A stretch of 42,395 bases of DNA, from positions 1-42,395 of the forward strand of contig NZ_SMKZ01000056.1 in the NCBI RefSeq assembly GCF_004349065.1. The letters are read 5' to 3'. This document shows, one piece after another, positions 16,057 to 28,212 of the stretch; position 1 is the first letter of the stretch, and each line of letters begins with the position of its first letter. A model generated the notes under the pieces. It was not told the origin of the DNA, made no database searches, and saw only the letters and a program-made list of their open reading frames with translations. The stretch is from Jiangella asiatica (GTDB lineage Bacteria > Actinomycetota > Actinomycetes > Jiangellales > Jiangellaceae). The translations under genes were made by a program, and so were the position numbers.

Positions 16057-17387
16057 GAGTCGCTCCTGGAGAACGCGATCCTGGCGTCGCCCGCGGTGAC
16101 CACGGAACCGGTGACGACGACGCCGTAGCCGCCCAGCGAGCCCTCCCGCTCGGCCAGCCGCAGGCCGGCGTCGATCGCCTCGGGCAGCGGCACCGCCTGG
16201 TGCACGCGGTCCTGGCCGAACACGTCGATGGCGACGTTGGCGAGGTCGTCGGCCGGCAGCCGGCGCGGCGAGGAGTTCTCCGTCACCACCACCGCGTCGA
16301 CGACGGGCTCCAAGGCCGCCAGGATGCCCTCGGCGTCCTTGTCGCCGAGCACCCCGACGACCGCGACCATCGCCGTGGCCGCGAACTCCTCGGCCAGCGC
16401 GGCCGCCAGCGCCTGCGCGCCCGCCGGGTTGTGCGCGGCGTCGGCGATGACCACCGGGCCGCGGCGCAGCACCTCGAGCCGTCCGGGCGAGGTGACGCGG
16501 GAGAACGCGGCCCGCACCAGGTCGGGGTCGAGTGCCTCGCGCCCGCCGCCGACGAACGCCTCGACCGCGGCGAGGGCCGCCGCGGCGTTGTGCGCCTGGT
16601 ACTCGCCGTGCAGGGGCAGGAAGATCTCGTCGTACGGGCCGGTGAGCCCTTGCAGGCCGATGAGCTGACCGCCGACGGCCATCTCGCGGCCGCGCAGGCC
16701 GAACTCCACACCCTGCCGGGCGACCGTGGCGCCGACCTCGGCGGCCCGGGCCAGCAGCACCTCCGCGGCGACCGGCTCCTGCGGGGCGAGGACCGCGTAC
16801 CCGCCGGGCTTGATGATGCCGGCCTTCTCCTGAGCGATCAGCTCCACGGTGTCGCCCAGGTACTCGACGTGGTCGACGGAGATAGGCGTGATGACGCAGA
16901 CCCGTCCGTCGGCGACGTTGGTGGCATCCCAGGCCCCGCCCATGCCGACCTCGACGACGGCCGCCTCGACCGGGGTGTCGGCGAACGCGGCGTACGCCAG
17001 CGCCGTCAGCACCTCGAAGTAGCCCAGCCGGACGTCGTGCTTGGAGTCGACGATGTCGAGGTACGGCTCGATCTCGCGGTAGACAGCGGCGAAGCGCTCC
17101 GGCGCGATCGGCTCGCCGTCGACGACGATGCGCTCGGTGACCGACTGCAGGTGCGGGCTGGTGTAGCGGCCGGTGCGCAGGTTGAGCTCGCGCAGCAGCG
17201 CGTCGACCATGCGGGCCGTGGACGTCTTGCCGTTCGTGCCGCCGACGTGCACGACGGGGTACGAGCGCTGCGGGTTGCCCAGCAGGTCGGCCAGGTCGCG
17301 GATGCGTTCCAGCGACGGCTCGACCTTGGACTCCGGCCGCCGGGCGACGAGCTCGTCCTCGATCTCGCGCAGTGCGTCAGCGCTCAC
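16053..17387 (-). CDS. folC: Folylpolyglutamate/dihydrofolate synthase
   Basis: FolC adds glutamate to dihydropteroate and to folates, using ATP, in the cytoplasm. The 444-residue protein is a Mur-ligase-type enzyme: P-loop GGTNGKTS (49-56), the YTSPHLQSVTERI omega-loop segment, the SVDHVEYLGDTVELIAQEKAGI motif with its lysine, and a C-terminal domain beginning near GRLEVL and containing DAAHNPAGA. All the expected binding residues appear present. The GTG start is preceded by AGGTGAG. It lies 98 nt after valS and overlaps the DUF4233 gene. Confidence 0.95.
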   Translation of the reverse strand: MSADALREIEDELVARRPESKVEPSLERIRDLADLLGNPQRSYPVVHVGGTNGKTSTARMVDALLRELNLRTGRYTSPHLQSVTERIVVDGEPIAPERFAAVYREIEPYLDIVDSKHDVRLGYFEVLTALAYAAFADTPVEAAVVEVGMGGAWDATNVADGRVCVITPISVDHVEYLGDTVELIAQEKAGIIKPGGYAVLAPQEPVAAEVLLARAAEVGATVARQGVEFGLRGREMAVGGQLIGLQGLTGPYDEIFLPLHGEYQAHNAAAALAAVEAFVGGGREALDPDLVRAAFSRVTSPGRLEVLRRGPVVIADAAHNPAGAQALAAALAEEFAATAMVAVVGVLGDKDAEGILAALEPVVDAVVVTENSSPRRLPADDLANVAIDVFGQDRVHQAVPLPEAIDAGLRLAEREGSLGGYGVVVTGSVVTAGDARIAFSRSDS

Positions 17388-17485
17388 GTCTCACCTGATT
17401 CCCGCTGGATGGCTCACTGTGCATTCTCCCCTACGGTCCCGGGTCCGGCCCGCGTCCCCCGCCCGCGACGCGGCGGACACGAGGC

Positions 17486-20107
17486 TCAGGTCTGCGGGAG
17501 GGCGGCGAGTTGGGCCTCCAGGCGGGCGATCTCGGCCTCGGCGGTGGTGCGACGGGTGCGGACCTTGTCGACCTCGGCCTCGGGCGCCTTGGCCAGGAAC
17601 TGCTCGTTGTCGAGCTTGCGCGCGGCCTGCTCCAGCGCCTTCCGCTCGTTCGAGAGGTCCTTGGTGAGCCTGCGGCGCTCGGCCTCGACGTCAACGGCGC
17701 CGGAGAGGTCGACCTCGACCGTCACCGAGCCGACCACCACGCGGGCGGTGGCGCTGAACCCGTCGGCCTCGGGCTCCAGCCGGGTCAGCGAACGGAACGC
17801 GGCCTCGTGGTCGGTCAGTGCCGGGGTGTCCGCGGCGAGGACCAGCCGGGCCGGGACCCGCTGGCCCGGCTTGAGGCCCTGGTCGCTGCGGAACCGGCGC
17901 ACCTCGGTGACCAGGCGCCGCAACTCGGCCACGGTGGCCTCCGCCGCCGGGTCACGGCGCGACCGGTCCGCCGCCGGCCAGGCCGCCGTCACCACCGTCT
18001 CCTGACCGGTCAGTGTCGTCCACAGCGCCTCGGTGACGAACGGTGCCACCGGGTGCAGCACCCGCAGCAGGTTGTCCAGCACGTTGCCCAGCACCAGCCG
18101 GGTGCGCTCGGCGACGGCGTCGTCTCCGGCCAGCTGCGTCTTCGCCAGCTCGACGTACCAGTCGCAGAACTCGTCCCGGGCGAAGTGGAACAGTGCTTCG
18201 GAGGCCTTGGCGAACTGGAAGTCCTCGTAGTGCTCGTCGACCTCGGCGAGGACGGTGTTGAGCCGCGACAGGATCCACCGGTCCGGCGCGGTGAGCTCCG
18301 GCGACGGCGGCAGCTCACCCACCCGCGCGCCGCTGATCAGCGCGAACCGGGTGGCGTTCCACAGCTTGTTGCAGAAGTTGCGCGACGCCTGGACCCAGTC
18401 CTCGCCGATGGGCACGTCGGCGCCCGGGTTCGCGCCACGGGCCAGCGTGAAGCGCAGCGCGTCGGAGCCGTAGGCGTCCATCCAGTCCAGCGGGTCGACG
18501 GCGTTGCCGAACGACTTGGACATCTTCTTTCCGCGCTCGTCGCGGACCATGCCGTGCAGCGCGATCGTGTGAAAGGGAACGGCCTTCGACGGCTCGGCCG
18601 CCCCGTGCGCGTAGAGCCCGAACATCATCATCCGGGCGACCCAGAAGAACAGGATGTCGTAGCCGGTGACCAGCACCTGGTTCGGATAGAACTTCTCCAG
18701 TGCCGGGGTTTCGTCCGGCCAGCCGAGCGTGGAGAACGGCCACAGCGCCGACGAGAACCACGTGTCCAGCACGTCCTCGTCCTGGTGCCAGCCCTCGCCC
18801 GTTGGTACGGCGTCGTCGGGTCCGACGCAGACGACCTCGCCGTCAGGGCCGTACCAGACCGGGATGCGGTGGCCCCACCACAGCTGCCGCGAAATGCACC
18901 AGTCGTGCATGTCGTCGACCCAGCCGAACCAGCGCGGCTCCATGCTCGTCGGGTGAATGGCCACCCGGCCGTCCCGGACGGCGTCGCCGGCGGCCTGGGC
19001 CAGCGGGCCGACCTTGACCCACCACTGCAGCGAAAGCCGCGGCTCGACGACGGTCTTGCACCGGGAGCAGTGCCCGACGGCGTGCACGTACGGTCGCTTC
19101 TCCGAGACGATGCGGCCCTCGGCGCGCAGCGCCGCCACGACGGCCGGCCGGGCCTCGAACCGGTCCAGCCCTTGGAACGGGCCGTGCGCGGTGATGACGC
19201 CCTGCTCGTCCATGATGGTCAGCGCCGGCAGGCCGTGGCGGCGGCCGATCTCGAAGTCGTTGGGGTCGTGGGCCGGAGTCACCTTGACCATGCCGGTGCC
19301 GAACGAGGGGTCGACGTGCTCGTCGCCGACGATCGGGATGCGCCGGCCGGTCAGCGGCAGCACCAGCTCGGTGCCGATGAGGTGCTTGTAGCGCTCGTCG
19401 CCGGGGTTGACGGCCACGGCGGTGTCGCCGAGCATCGTCTCCGCCCGGGTGGTGGCGACGACGACCTCGTCGCTGTAGCGGATCGAGACCAGCTCGCCGT
19501 CGTCGTCGCTGTGCTCGACTTCGATGTCGGAGAGCGCGGTGTGGCAGCGCACGCACCAGTTGATGATGCGCTCGGCCCGGTAGATGAGGCCGTCGTCGTA
19601 CAGCATCTTGAAGATGGTCTGCACGGCGCGTGACAGTCCGTGGTCCATGGTGAAGCGTTCGCGGCTCCAGGCGACGCCGTCGCCGAGCCGGCGCATCTGG
19701 GCGAGGATCTTGCCGCCGGACTCGGCCTTCCACTCCCAGACCTTCTCGACGAACGCCTCGCGGCCCAGATCGTGCCGCGACACGCCCTGCTTGGCCAGCT
19801 CACGCTCGACGACGTTCTGGGTCGCGATGCCGGCGTGGTCCATGCCGGGCATCCACAGCGCCTCGTAGCCCTGCATGCGCCGGCGCCGGACCAGCGCGTC
19901 GATGAGGGTGTGCTCGAACGCGTGGCCCAGGTGCAGCGAACCGGTGACATTGGGCGGCGGGATGACGATGCAGTACGGCGGCTTGTCGCTCTTCTCGTCG
20001 GCCTCGAAATACCCGCGCTCGACCCACCGCTCGTAGAGCGGTACCTCTACCTGCGCCGGGTCGAAGACGGGCGGCAGGGCGGGGTCGGGGCGAGTCGTCT
20101 CGGTCAC
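17486..20107 (-). CDS. valS: Valyl-tRNA synthetase
   Basis: This class I synthetase charges tRNA-Val. The 873-residue protein has the HIGH-type motif HLGH (59-62, after PPPNVTGS), an editing (CP1) domain with the [15 protein letters not shown] motif, the KMSKS loop (about 527-531, in [11 protein letters not shown]), an anticodon-binding helical domain and a C-terminal coiled-coil arm (about 800-873) typical of ValS. Its length is normal. The GTG start lies only 8 nt after a TAGAAT sequence, so the message may be leaderless. No T-box fits in the 44-bp upstream gap. Placement near folC is usual; clpX is displaced by about 22 kb. Confidence 0.97.
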   Translation of the reverse strand: MTETTRPDPALPPVFDPAQVEVPLYERWVERGYFEADEKSDKPPYCIVIPPPNVTGSLHLGHAFEHTLIDALVRRRRMQGYEALWMPGMDHAGIATQNVVERELAKQGVSRHDLGREAFVEKVWEWKAESGGKILAQMRRLGDGVAWSRERFTMDHGLSRAVQTIFKMLYDDGLIYRAERIINWCVRCHTALSDIEVEHSDDDGELVSIRYSDEVVVATTRAETMLGDTAVAVNPGDERYKHLIGTELVLPLTGRRIPIVGDEHVDPSFGTGMVKVTPAHDPNDFEIGRRHGLPALTIMDEQGVITAHGPFQGLDRFEARPAVVAALRAEGRIVSEKRPYVHAVGHCSRCKTVVEPRLSLQWWVKVGPLAQAAGDAVRDGRVAIHPTSMEPRWFGWVDDMHDWCISRQLWWGHRIPVWYGPDGEVVCVGPDDAVPTGEGWHQDEDVLDTWFSSALWPFSTLGWPDETPALEKFYPNQVLVTGYDILFFWVARMMMFGLYAHGAAEPSKAVPFHTIALHGMVRDERGKKMSKSFGNAVDPLDWMDAYGSDALRFTLARGANPGADVPIGEDWVQASRNFCNKLWNATRFALISGARVGELPPSPELTAPDRWILSRLNTVLAEVDEHYEDFQFAKASEALFHFARDEFCDWYVELAKTQLAGDDAVAERTRLVLGNVLDNLLRVLHPVAPFVTEALWTTLTGQETVVTAAWPAADRSRRDPAAEATVAELRRLVTEVRRFRSDQGLKPGQRVPARLVLAADTPALTDHEAAFRSLTRLEPEADGFSATARVVVGSVTVEVDLSGAVDVEAERRRLTKDLSNERKALEQAARKLDNEQFLAKAPEAEVDKVRTRRTTAEAEIARLEAQLAALPQT

Positions 20108-20151
20108 GCCGCGGAATTCTACTGCCAGGTGGCCCTGGATACCGTACGGTC
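20108..20151. promoter_or_regulatory. Compact divergent promoter, possibly leaderless on both sides
   Basis: Only 44 bp separate the valS GTG from the plus-strand ATG at 20152. On the minus strand TAGAAT (20121-20116), a near-perfect -10, ends 8 nt before the valS start. On the plus strand TACCGT ends 6 nt before the ATG. Both distances suit transcription starting at or next to the start codon. Neither side shows a good -35 or a strong ribosome binding site. Confidence 0.5.
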
Positions 20152-21144
20152 ATGGCCTTCGTGATCTACGGTGCCGGCGCCATCGGCGGTGTGCTGGGCG
20201 CACGGCTGTTCACCGCCGGGTTCGACGTCCGCCTCATCGCTCGCGGCGAGCACCTGTCCGCCGTCCGCGACCACGGACTTCGGCTGGAGTCGCCGGAGGG
20301 CACCACGACGCTGCCGGTGACGGTGGCGTCGTCGCCCGCCGAGGCCGGCATCGGCACCGAGGACGTCGTCGTCCTGGCCATGAAAAGCCAGGACACCGCG
20401 GACGCCCTGGCGGCGTTGCGCGCCGTCGCGGGTCCCGGCACCCCGGTGGTGTGCGCGCAGAACGGCGTGGTCAACGAGCGGCTGGCGCTGCGGCTGTTCG
20501 AGAATGTCTACGGCGTGTGCGTCATGTTCCCGGCCTCGCACCTGCGGCCGGGCGTCGTACAGTCGCGGTCGGCGCCGGTACCGGGCATCCTCGACCTCGG
20601 CCGCTACCCCGGCGGCGTCGACGACACCGCCCGCGAGGTGGCGGCCGCGTTCACCAAGGCGGGGTTCGTGTCCGAGCCGCGCGCGGACATCATGCGGTGG
20701 AAGCACCGCAAACTGATCATGAACCTCGGCAACGCCGTCGGTGCCCTGTGCGGCCCCGGCGACGACGACGCACCACGCGTGTCCGAGCTGGTGCGGGCCG
20801 AAGGCGAGGCGGTGCTGGCCGCCACCGGCGTCGACGTCGTCAGCGAGGAGGAGGACGAGGCACGGCGAGCCGGCATCCTGAGGTTCCCGCCCTTCGAAGG
20901 CCGGGCACCCGGCGGCGGATCGTCGGTCCAGAGCCTCCTGCGCGGCACCGGCTCCATCGAGGCCGACTACCTCAACGGCGAGATCGTCCTCCTCGGCCGC
21001 CTGCACGGCATACCCACGCCGGCCAACGAACTGGTGTGTGCGCTGGCCGTCGTCGCCGCCCGCGAGCAGCGCCAACCCGGCTGCGTGCCGGCGAGCGAGC
21101 TACTGGAGAAGCTGTCGGCGCCCGACCCTCGTTGCGCCCCATGA
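20152..21144 (+). CDS. Ketopantoate reductase family protein (ApbA/PanE-like)
   Basis: This NAD(P)-dependent 2-dehydropantoate 2-reductase family protein has 330 residues. The N-terminal dinucleotide motif YGAGAIGG lies at 5-12, QNGVVNE at about 103-109, and the helix MRWKHRKLIMNLGNAV (about 181-196) holds the lysine and asparagine used in catalysis. Classical PanE makes pantoate for coenzyme A. This member lacks pantothenate-gene neighbours and differs in its C-terminal half (GGGSSVQSLLRGTGSIEADYLNGE), so the substrate may be another 2-keto acid. It is one of two plus-strand genes in the window, diverges from valS and ends 30 bp from the convergent oxidoreductase gene. Confidence 0.85.
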   Translation: MAFVIYGAGAIGGVLGARLFTAGFDVRLIARGEHLSAVRDHGLRLESPEGTTTLPVTVASSPAEAGIGTEDVVVLAMKSQDTADALAALRAVAGPGTPVVCAQNGVVNERLALRLFENVYGVCVMFPASHLRPGVVQSRSAPVPGILDLGRYPGGVDDTAREVAAAFTKAGFVSEPRADIMRWKHRKLIMNLGNAVGALCGPGDDDAPRVSELVRAEGEAVLAATGVDVVSEEEDEARRAGILRFPPFEGRAPGGGSSVQSLLRGTGSIEADYLNGEIVLLGRLHGIPTPANELVCALAVVAAREQRQPGCVPASELLEKLSAPDPRCAP

Positions 21145-21174
21145 TCACGGGGGGTACCAGACCCGCCTCACCCC

Positions 21175-23567
<2,393 letters not shown>

Positions 23568-25271
23568 CTACCCAGGAAACACCTTCGCACGGTCGACGAC
23601 GACGGGTGGCTCGGCCAGCCGGGTGCGGACCGGCCGGTCGGGGACGATCCACGAGGAATCCGCCGGTCCGGACGGGTCCGCGCGCCAGCTCCGCGCCACC
23701 TTCTCGACGGCGACGGGGTAGACGGTGAGAGTGCCGTCGCGGTCGATGTGCAGGCGCAGGAAGCTCTTGTGGTCGTCGATGCCCAGACCTGCGTACAGCT
23801 CGTTCACGTTGACGTCGACGTACCGTGCAACCAGCAGGTACACCCCGACCAGCCAGGCGTCGACAATGCCGATGACCGGCAGGTAGACGACGAACGCCAG
23901 CAGCGTGCTCCACGGGTTGGGCAGGTCGTCCAGCGGCAGCGCGGACCAGGTGGCGGCACCGGCCACCCCCAACGCGATGTGCGGCACGGCATGGAGCACG
24001 CCGGCGATCCAGTGCCGGCGTCCGCGGGTGCCGAGCACCAGCGCGAACAGCAGCGTCCCGGCGAAGACGGCGCCGACACCGGCCACCGTCGCCGGCGTGA
24101 TCCAGCGCCCCGGCGAGGTGACGAACGCGAGCATCAGCAGCGTCTGCATCACGCCGACCAGGCCGACGAACCCGGGGTTGCGCCGCGGCAGCCGGGCGAA
24201 GATCCCCCAGCCCAGCCGGCGTGAGTGCGGCCGCGTCGGGTAGGCACCGGCCAGCTCGTAGGCGCGCGGGGTGCTGCTGCGGCGGGAGATGGTCTGCTCC
24301 GGCGGCACGGCGATGGTGTCGGGGAGGTGGTCGGTGCCGACGAGGTACGCGCCGCCGCCACCGCAGGTGAGCAGCTGGCGTCCGCGTCCGTCGGGGCCAC
24401 CTCCGGCGTACCGGGCATAGTGGTGCACGTCGCCGGCCAGCAGCAGCGGGATGCGTGCGCCGGTCGGCTCGATGATGGTCCGGATGAAGTAGTCGACGCT
24501 GTCGTAGGCGTCCGGCGATTCGTGCGTCTTCACCCAAGAAGGCTGGGCGGGAACGAGGATGATGCGGTCGTCCGGGCCCAGGCCCTCGGCGACCGTGCGG
24601 AAATAGTCCAGCTGCGGCTCGTCGATGTACGCCGACAGCTGGATGTCGATGGCCAGCAGCCACCACCGGTGCGGCAGGGCCAGCGCGAAGTAGCTGCGCG
24701 CCTGCGTGGTCCGCCAGCCACCGACGGGGTCGCGCTGCGCGAACAGCCGCAGGAACGCCGTCAAGCCGTCGTACCAGTCGTGGTTGCCCGGCAGCGCAAA
24801 GAGGGTCGGCGAATCCGCCGCCGGCTCGGGCATGGCCGCGCGGTACGGCCCCTTCCAGCGGTTCTCGTACCCCGGGCTCGACGCCGTCGGGTACACCTGG
24901 TCGCCACCGAGGACCAAGAGCTCGCCGCGCGGCAGCTCCAGCGGGGCACCCTCGGCGCCACCATCGCCGGCCGGTTCGACGGTCAGCCGCCGCTGTGCCA
25001 GCAGGTACGCGACGGTGTAGGTGGCGTCGAAGCCGTCGCCGACGTCGGCGGTGTAGTCGAACCAGATCTCCTCGCCGGCGGAGTGGTCGAAGTCACGGTC
25101 GGACAGCGCCGCCTGCAGCTCACGCTTGTCGAGGTAGCCGCCGAACATGTACGCGAGCATGACCCGCAGCGCGGTGCCGGCCAGCAGGCCCGGGTTGAGC
25201 CACGCCACCGGTCTCTGTCGGACGAATCCGAGCTGCGCGGGGCTCAAGTCTTGGGGCCGGGGCGAGGGCAT
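23568..25271 (-). CDS. Calcineurin-like metallophosphoesterase with C-terminal membrane domain
   Basis: This 567-residue protein has an N-terminal calcineurin-type phosphoesterase domain: LVLGGDQVYP, LPGNHDWYDGL and LLAGDVHHYARY supply most metal ligands, and TADVGDGFDATY may supply the first. The C-terminal third has about four hydrophobic segments in LMLAFVTSPGRW to LLVARYVDV and then a soluble tail. The enzyme half is probably cytoplasmic and tethered to the membrane; the substrate is unknown. I start at the second possible ATG (25271), 10 nt after the regulator gene. The first one would overlap that gene. It probably shares a transcript with pucR upstream and guaB1 downstream. Confidence 0.82.
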   Translation of the reverse strand: MPSPRPQDLSPAQLGFVRQRPVAWLNPGLLAGTALRVMLAYMFGGYLDKRELQAALSDRDFDHSAGEEIWFDYTADVGDGFDATYTVAYLLAQRRLTVEPAGDGGAEGAPLELPRGELLVLGGDQVYPTASSPGYENRWKGPYRAAMPEPAADSPTLFALPGNHDWYDGLTAFLRLFAQRDPVGGWRTTQARSYFALALPHRWWLLAIDIQLSAYIDEPQLDYFRTVAEGLGPDDRIILVPAQPSWVKTHESPDAYDSVDYFIRTIIEPTGARIPLLLAGDVHHYARYAGGGPDGRGRQLLTCGGGGAYLVGTDHLPDTIAVPPEQTISRRSSTPRAYELAGAYPTRPHSRRLGWGIFARLPRRNPGFVGLVGVMQTLLMLAFVTSPGRWITPATVAGVGAVFAGTLLFALVLGTRGRRHWIAGVLHAVPHIALGVAGAATWSALPLDDLPNPWSTLLAFVVYLPVIGIVDAWLVGVYLLVARYVDVNVNELYAGLGIDDHKSFLRLHIDRDGTLTVYPVAVEKVARSWRADPSGPADSSWIVPDRPVRTRLAEPPVVVDRAKVFPG

Positions 25272-25281
25272 GCGGCCGACC

Positions 25282-26976
25282 CTACGGCTCCGCCCCGAGG
25301 TGATCAACGGTGGACGGCTCGACGACGTCGCGCAGCCGCAGCTCGAGCATCGCCGCGAACCGCGCCTCCGGGTCGGCCAGGTCGATCCCGGCGATCTCGC
25401 CGACCCGGCGCAGCCGGTACCGGAACGTGTTGGTGTGCACGTGCATGGCCGCCGCGGCCACCGTCACGTCACCGAACGCGTCCAGCCAGGCGGAGAGCGT
25501 CTCGACCATGGCGGATCGGTGCCGGCGGTCGTACGCGGCGAGCCGGGCGACGGCGCCGGACGGGACCCGTCGTTCAGCCACCATCGCACCACCCAGCTCG
25601 AGCAGGAACGACGCGATCTGCACGTCGGCGAGACGGGCAACCCGCGGGCCGGACCCGCAGGACCGCTGCGTGCGCAGCACCCGCAGTGCGCGGTCGGCGT
25701 CGGCGCGCGACCGCGGCAGCCCCGCCGCCCCCGCGACGACGTCCCCGATGCCGACGACGACACGGGTGCGGCTCCCGATCCGGTTGAGGAACTCCTCGGC
25801 GACGGCGACCGCTCGCAGGTTGGCGTCCGCGTCGTCGCCAGCCAGCGGAACGACGCCGTAGACGACGCCGCCGACGAGCGCGGCCGCGGAGCGCGGGTGA
25901 ACCGCGGCCAAGTGCAGGGCGAACGCGCCGCTCACTCGCTGGAGGTCGGCCTCGACGCTCGGGGCGTCGAGGCTCGCGGCATCGGCGGTCGCGGTGCCGG
26001 ACTCCGCGCCGGCTTCGGGCACGCCGAGCGCGAGGACGCACGCCGGCCCGGCCGCCAGGCCCAACCGGCTGGCCGCCTCCGGCGCGGCCGACCCGCCCTC
26101 GAGCAGCGTGGCGACCAGCTCGGCGCGCAGCCTGCGCTCCACGTCGGCGCCGGCTCGCTGCCTCAGCAGGTGCAGCGCCACCAGCTTGGCAGCGTCGACG
26201 AACGCCTGCTCCCGCTCGGCGGACAACGGACCGCGAACCGCGGCCCACATGGAGCCGAGGATCTCGTCGCCGGCACGGACCCGGATCGCGACCCGCGGCA
26301 GCTGGGTGCCCTCGATACCGTCCATGTAGACCGGCCGGTCCGACGCGTAGAGGGCCCGGAACACCCCGCGCCGCTCCAGCTCGCGCAGGTAGCGCTCGGG
26401 CACCTGGCGGCCGAGCACGGTCTCCTTGCGCGACTCGTCGGCCCGCTCCTGGTCCGCGGAGAACGCCAGCACCCGTGAGCTCAGGTCCTCGATGGTGAGC
26501 GGCGCGTCCAACAGCGCCGAAACCGCTCCGGCCAGCGCGAACAGGTCACCCGCCCCCGCCCCTGCCAGCGTCTCGTCGTCCACGCCGCCGAGGTCGTCGA
26601 CGGCTAGCAGCGACCGCAGCAGCGCCGCCACCTGCGCCCACGAGGCACCCCGGGTGAGCCCGAACACCACCAGCCCCGACTCGTCGACGGCCGCCCGCAC
26701 GTCCGCGTCGATGTCGACCGGCAGCCGCAGCACCAACCCCACCGCGCCGTCGGCGGCGACCGCGCGGACCACGTCGGCGATCTCGCCCGGCCCGGCCAGC
26801 CCCACGCCCAGCACGAGCGCGCTGCCAGGCATGGCCGGCGGGTCCAGCGGGTCGTGAATGACGACCCCGCCCACCGACAGCCCCGGGTCGACCCGCCCGG
26901 CGACCACTTCGAGCAGCGTCGACCCGAGATCGTCGAGGACGCGCCCGAGGGTCGCCCGCGCTCGCAACACGGTCAT
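25282..26976 (-). CDS. PucR/CdaR-type transcriptional regulator
   Basis: This 564-residue protein has an N-terminal PucR-like ligand region (about 1-130), a central GGDEF-like/CdaR domain (about 270-420) and a C-terminal helix-turn-helix (about 500-545) with the TVAAAAMHVHTNTFRYRLRR signature of the PucR_2/HTH_30 family. PucR-type regulators control purine or amino-acid catabolism and often respond to a pathway metabolite. The ATG at 26976 is preceded by GGAG 8 nt away; the longer frame has no such site. It sits between the amino-acid racemase operon and the guaB1 group, and its promoter carries repeats that may be its own binding sites. Whether it governs the peptide operon, the purine genes or both is open. 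Confidence 0.9.
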   Translation of the reverse strand: MTVLRARATLGRVLDDLGSTLLEVVAGRVDPGLSVGGVVIHDPLDPPAMPGSALVLGVGLAGPGEIADVVRAVAADGAVGLVLRLPVDIDADVRAAVDESGLVVFGLTRGASWAQVAALLRSLLAVDDLGGVDDETLAGAGAGDLFALAGAVSALLDAPLTIEDLSSRVLAFSADQERADESRKETVLGRQVPERYLRELERRGVFRALYASDRPVYMDGIEGTQLPRVAIRVRAGDEILGSMWAAVRGPLSAEREQAFVDAAKLVALHLLRQRAGADVERRLRAELVATLLEGGSAAPEAASRLGLAAGPACVLALGVPEAGAESGTATADAASLDAPSVEADLQRVSGAFALHLAAVHPRSAAALVGGVVYGVVPLAGDDADANLRAVAVAEEFLNRIGSRTRVVVGIGDVVAGAAGLPRSRADADRALRVLRTQRSCGSGPRVARLADVQIASFLLELGGAMVAERRVPSGAVARLAAYDRRHRSAMVETLSAWLDAFGDVTVAAAAMHVHTNTFRYRLRRVGEIAGIDLADPEARFAAMLELRLRDVVEPSTVDHLGAEP

Positions 26977-27018
26977 GGGCAACACTCCTGAACCCAAGCA
27001 CGGCCGTCGCACCTGAAG

Positions 27019-27071
27019 GTTCGTCGCATCCTACGAGAAGCCGGGGCCCGTTCGTCGACTCGAACGAACGG
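27019..27071 (-). promoter_or_regulatory. pucR promoter flanked by repeats, plus a hairpin after the racemase gene
   Basis: On the minus strand TAGGAT (27033-27028) is a good actinobacterial -10, placing the start point about 45 nt before the regulator ATG. The 8-mer GTTCGTCG (plus-strand reading) occurs at 27019-27026, near the start point, and at 27050-27057, near the -35. The copies are 31 bp apart, about three helical turns. A 7-bp inverted repeat (27048-27054 and 27065-27071, 10-nt loop) overlaps the distal copy and could also end the racemase operon transcript, though it has no T-run. Confidence 0.45.
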
Positions 27072-27090
27072 AAGCTGACCTACTCCATGA

Positions 27091-28212
27091 TCAACGCGGT
27101 GCGGGCTCGGCGGGGAGCCAGGTGGTCGACGTCGTCAGGTCGTCGAGGACCTCCGGGATGGGAGTCACGCCGAGGCCGGGACCCGCAGGCACGCGGACGT
27201 GGCCCTCCTCCAGCACGAACGGCTCGGTGAGGTCCTGCGCGAAGTAGCGGTCCGACGCGGACGTGTCGCCGGGCAGCGTGAACCCCGGCAGCGCCGCCAG
27301 CGCGACGTTCGCGGCGCGGCCGATGCCGGACTCCAGCATCCCGCCGCACCAGACCGCGACCCCGTGGGCCCGGGCGAGGTCGTGGATGCGTTTGGCCTCG
27401 AGGTAGCCGCCGACCCGGCCGGGCTTGATGTTGATGACGCGCGCCGCGCCGAGCATCAGGGCGTCGGCGGCGTCCTTGGCCGACTCGATGGACTCGTCGA
27501 GGCAGATCGGCGTGCGGATCAGCTGGGCCAGCGCGGCGTGCTGGCGCAGATCGTCCTCGGCCAACGGCTGCTCGATCAGCAGGAGGCCGAAGTCGTCGAG
27601 GCGGGCCAGCACCTGGGCGTCGGCCAGCGTGTACGCCGCGTTCGCGTCCACCTGCAGCAGCAGGTCGTCGCCGAACCGCGACCGCACCGCGCGTACCGGC
27701 TCGACGTCCCAGCCGGGCTCGATCTTCAGCTTGATGCGCGGGTAGCCCTGGTCGAGGTAGCCGGCGACGGCGTCGAGCAGCTTCGGGATGGTGTCCATGA
27801 TGCCGACGGAGACACCGGCCGGGACGCGGTCTCGCACCGCACCGAGGTGCGCGCCGAACGACTCCCCGCGCGCCCGCAGCCAGGCGTCCAGAACGGCGGC
27901 CTCGAGCGCGGCCTTGGCCATCCGGTGCCCGCGCACCGGTTCGAGCACCGACGCCACCCGGTCCGGCGCCACCGACCCCGCGGCGAACAACCGCGGCGCG
28001 AGGAACCGCGTGATGACGTCGGCGGCGCCGTCGGCGTACTCCGGCGAGTACAGCGGCTCACGCATCGCCACGCACTCGCCCCAGCCGTCGGCGTCGGGCG
28101 TGGCCGCCCGGACCAGCAGCACGTCGCGGGCGGTCTCGACCCCGAACGACGTCCGGAACGGCGCCACCAGGGGCATCGCGACCCGGCGCAGCTCGAACCC
28201 GGTGATCTTCAT
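27091..28212 (-). CDS. N-acyl/N-succinyl-amino-acid racemase (enolase superfamily, MenC-like)
   Basis: This 373-residue enolase-superfamily enzyme belongs to the muconate-lactonizing/o-succinylbenzoate synthase group. The full catalytic set is visible: K161-x-K163 (IKLKIEPG), metal ligands D189 (LQVDANAA), E214 (LIEQPL) and D239 (CLDES), and K263 (INIKPGRVGG). Two-base racemases and OSBS share these residues, so the sequence cannot separate the two reactions. No menaquinone gene is nearby, while an M20 hydrolase and a GNAT gene are coupled upstream, which points to N-succinyl-amino-acid racemase. The ATG overlaps the GNAT stop (ATGA). It is the last gene of the 13-kb operon. Confidence 0.9.
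   Translation of the reverse strand: MKITGFELRRVAMPLVAPFRTSFGVETARDVLLVRAATPDADGWGECVAMREPLYSPEYADGAADVITRFLAPRLFAAGSVAPDRVASVLEPVRGHRMAKAALEAAVLDAWLRARGESFGAHLGAVRDRVPAGVSVGIMDTIPKLLDAVAGYLDQGYPRIKLKIEPGWDVEPVRAVRSRFGDDLLLQVDANAAYTLADAQVLARLDDFGLLLIEQPLAEDDLRQHAALAQLIRTPICLDESIESAKDAADALMLGAARVINIKPGRVGGYLEAKRIHDLARAHGVAVWCGGMLESGIGRAANVALAALPGFTLPGDTSASDRYFAQDLTEPFVLEEGHVRVPAGPGLGVTPIPEVLDDLTTSTTWLPAEPAPR

Noticed and set aside
20108-20151. T-box leader for valS
   Set aside because: The 44-bp space before the divergent gene is far too short for a T-box.
21145-21174. Bidirectional terminator between the convergent genes
   Set aside because: Only a 4-bp CCCC/GGGG pairing is visible and there is no T-run.
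27091-28212. Menaquinone biosynthesis gene menC
   Set aside because: Catalytic residues fit, but no men genes are near and the coupled M20 and GNAT genes point to N-acyl-amino-acid racemase. I keep OSBS activity as a possibility only.
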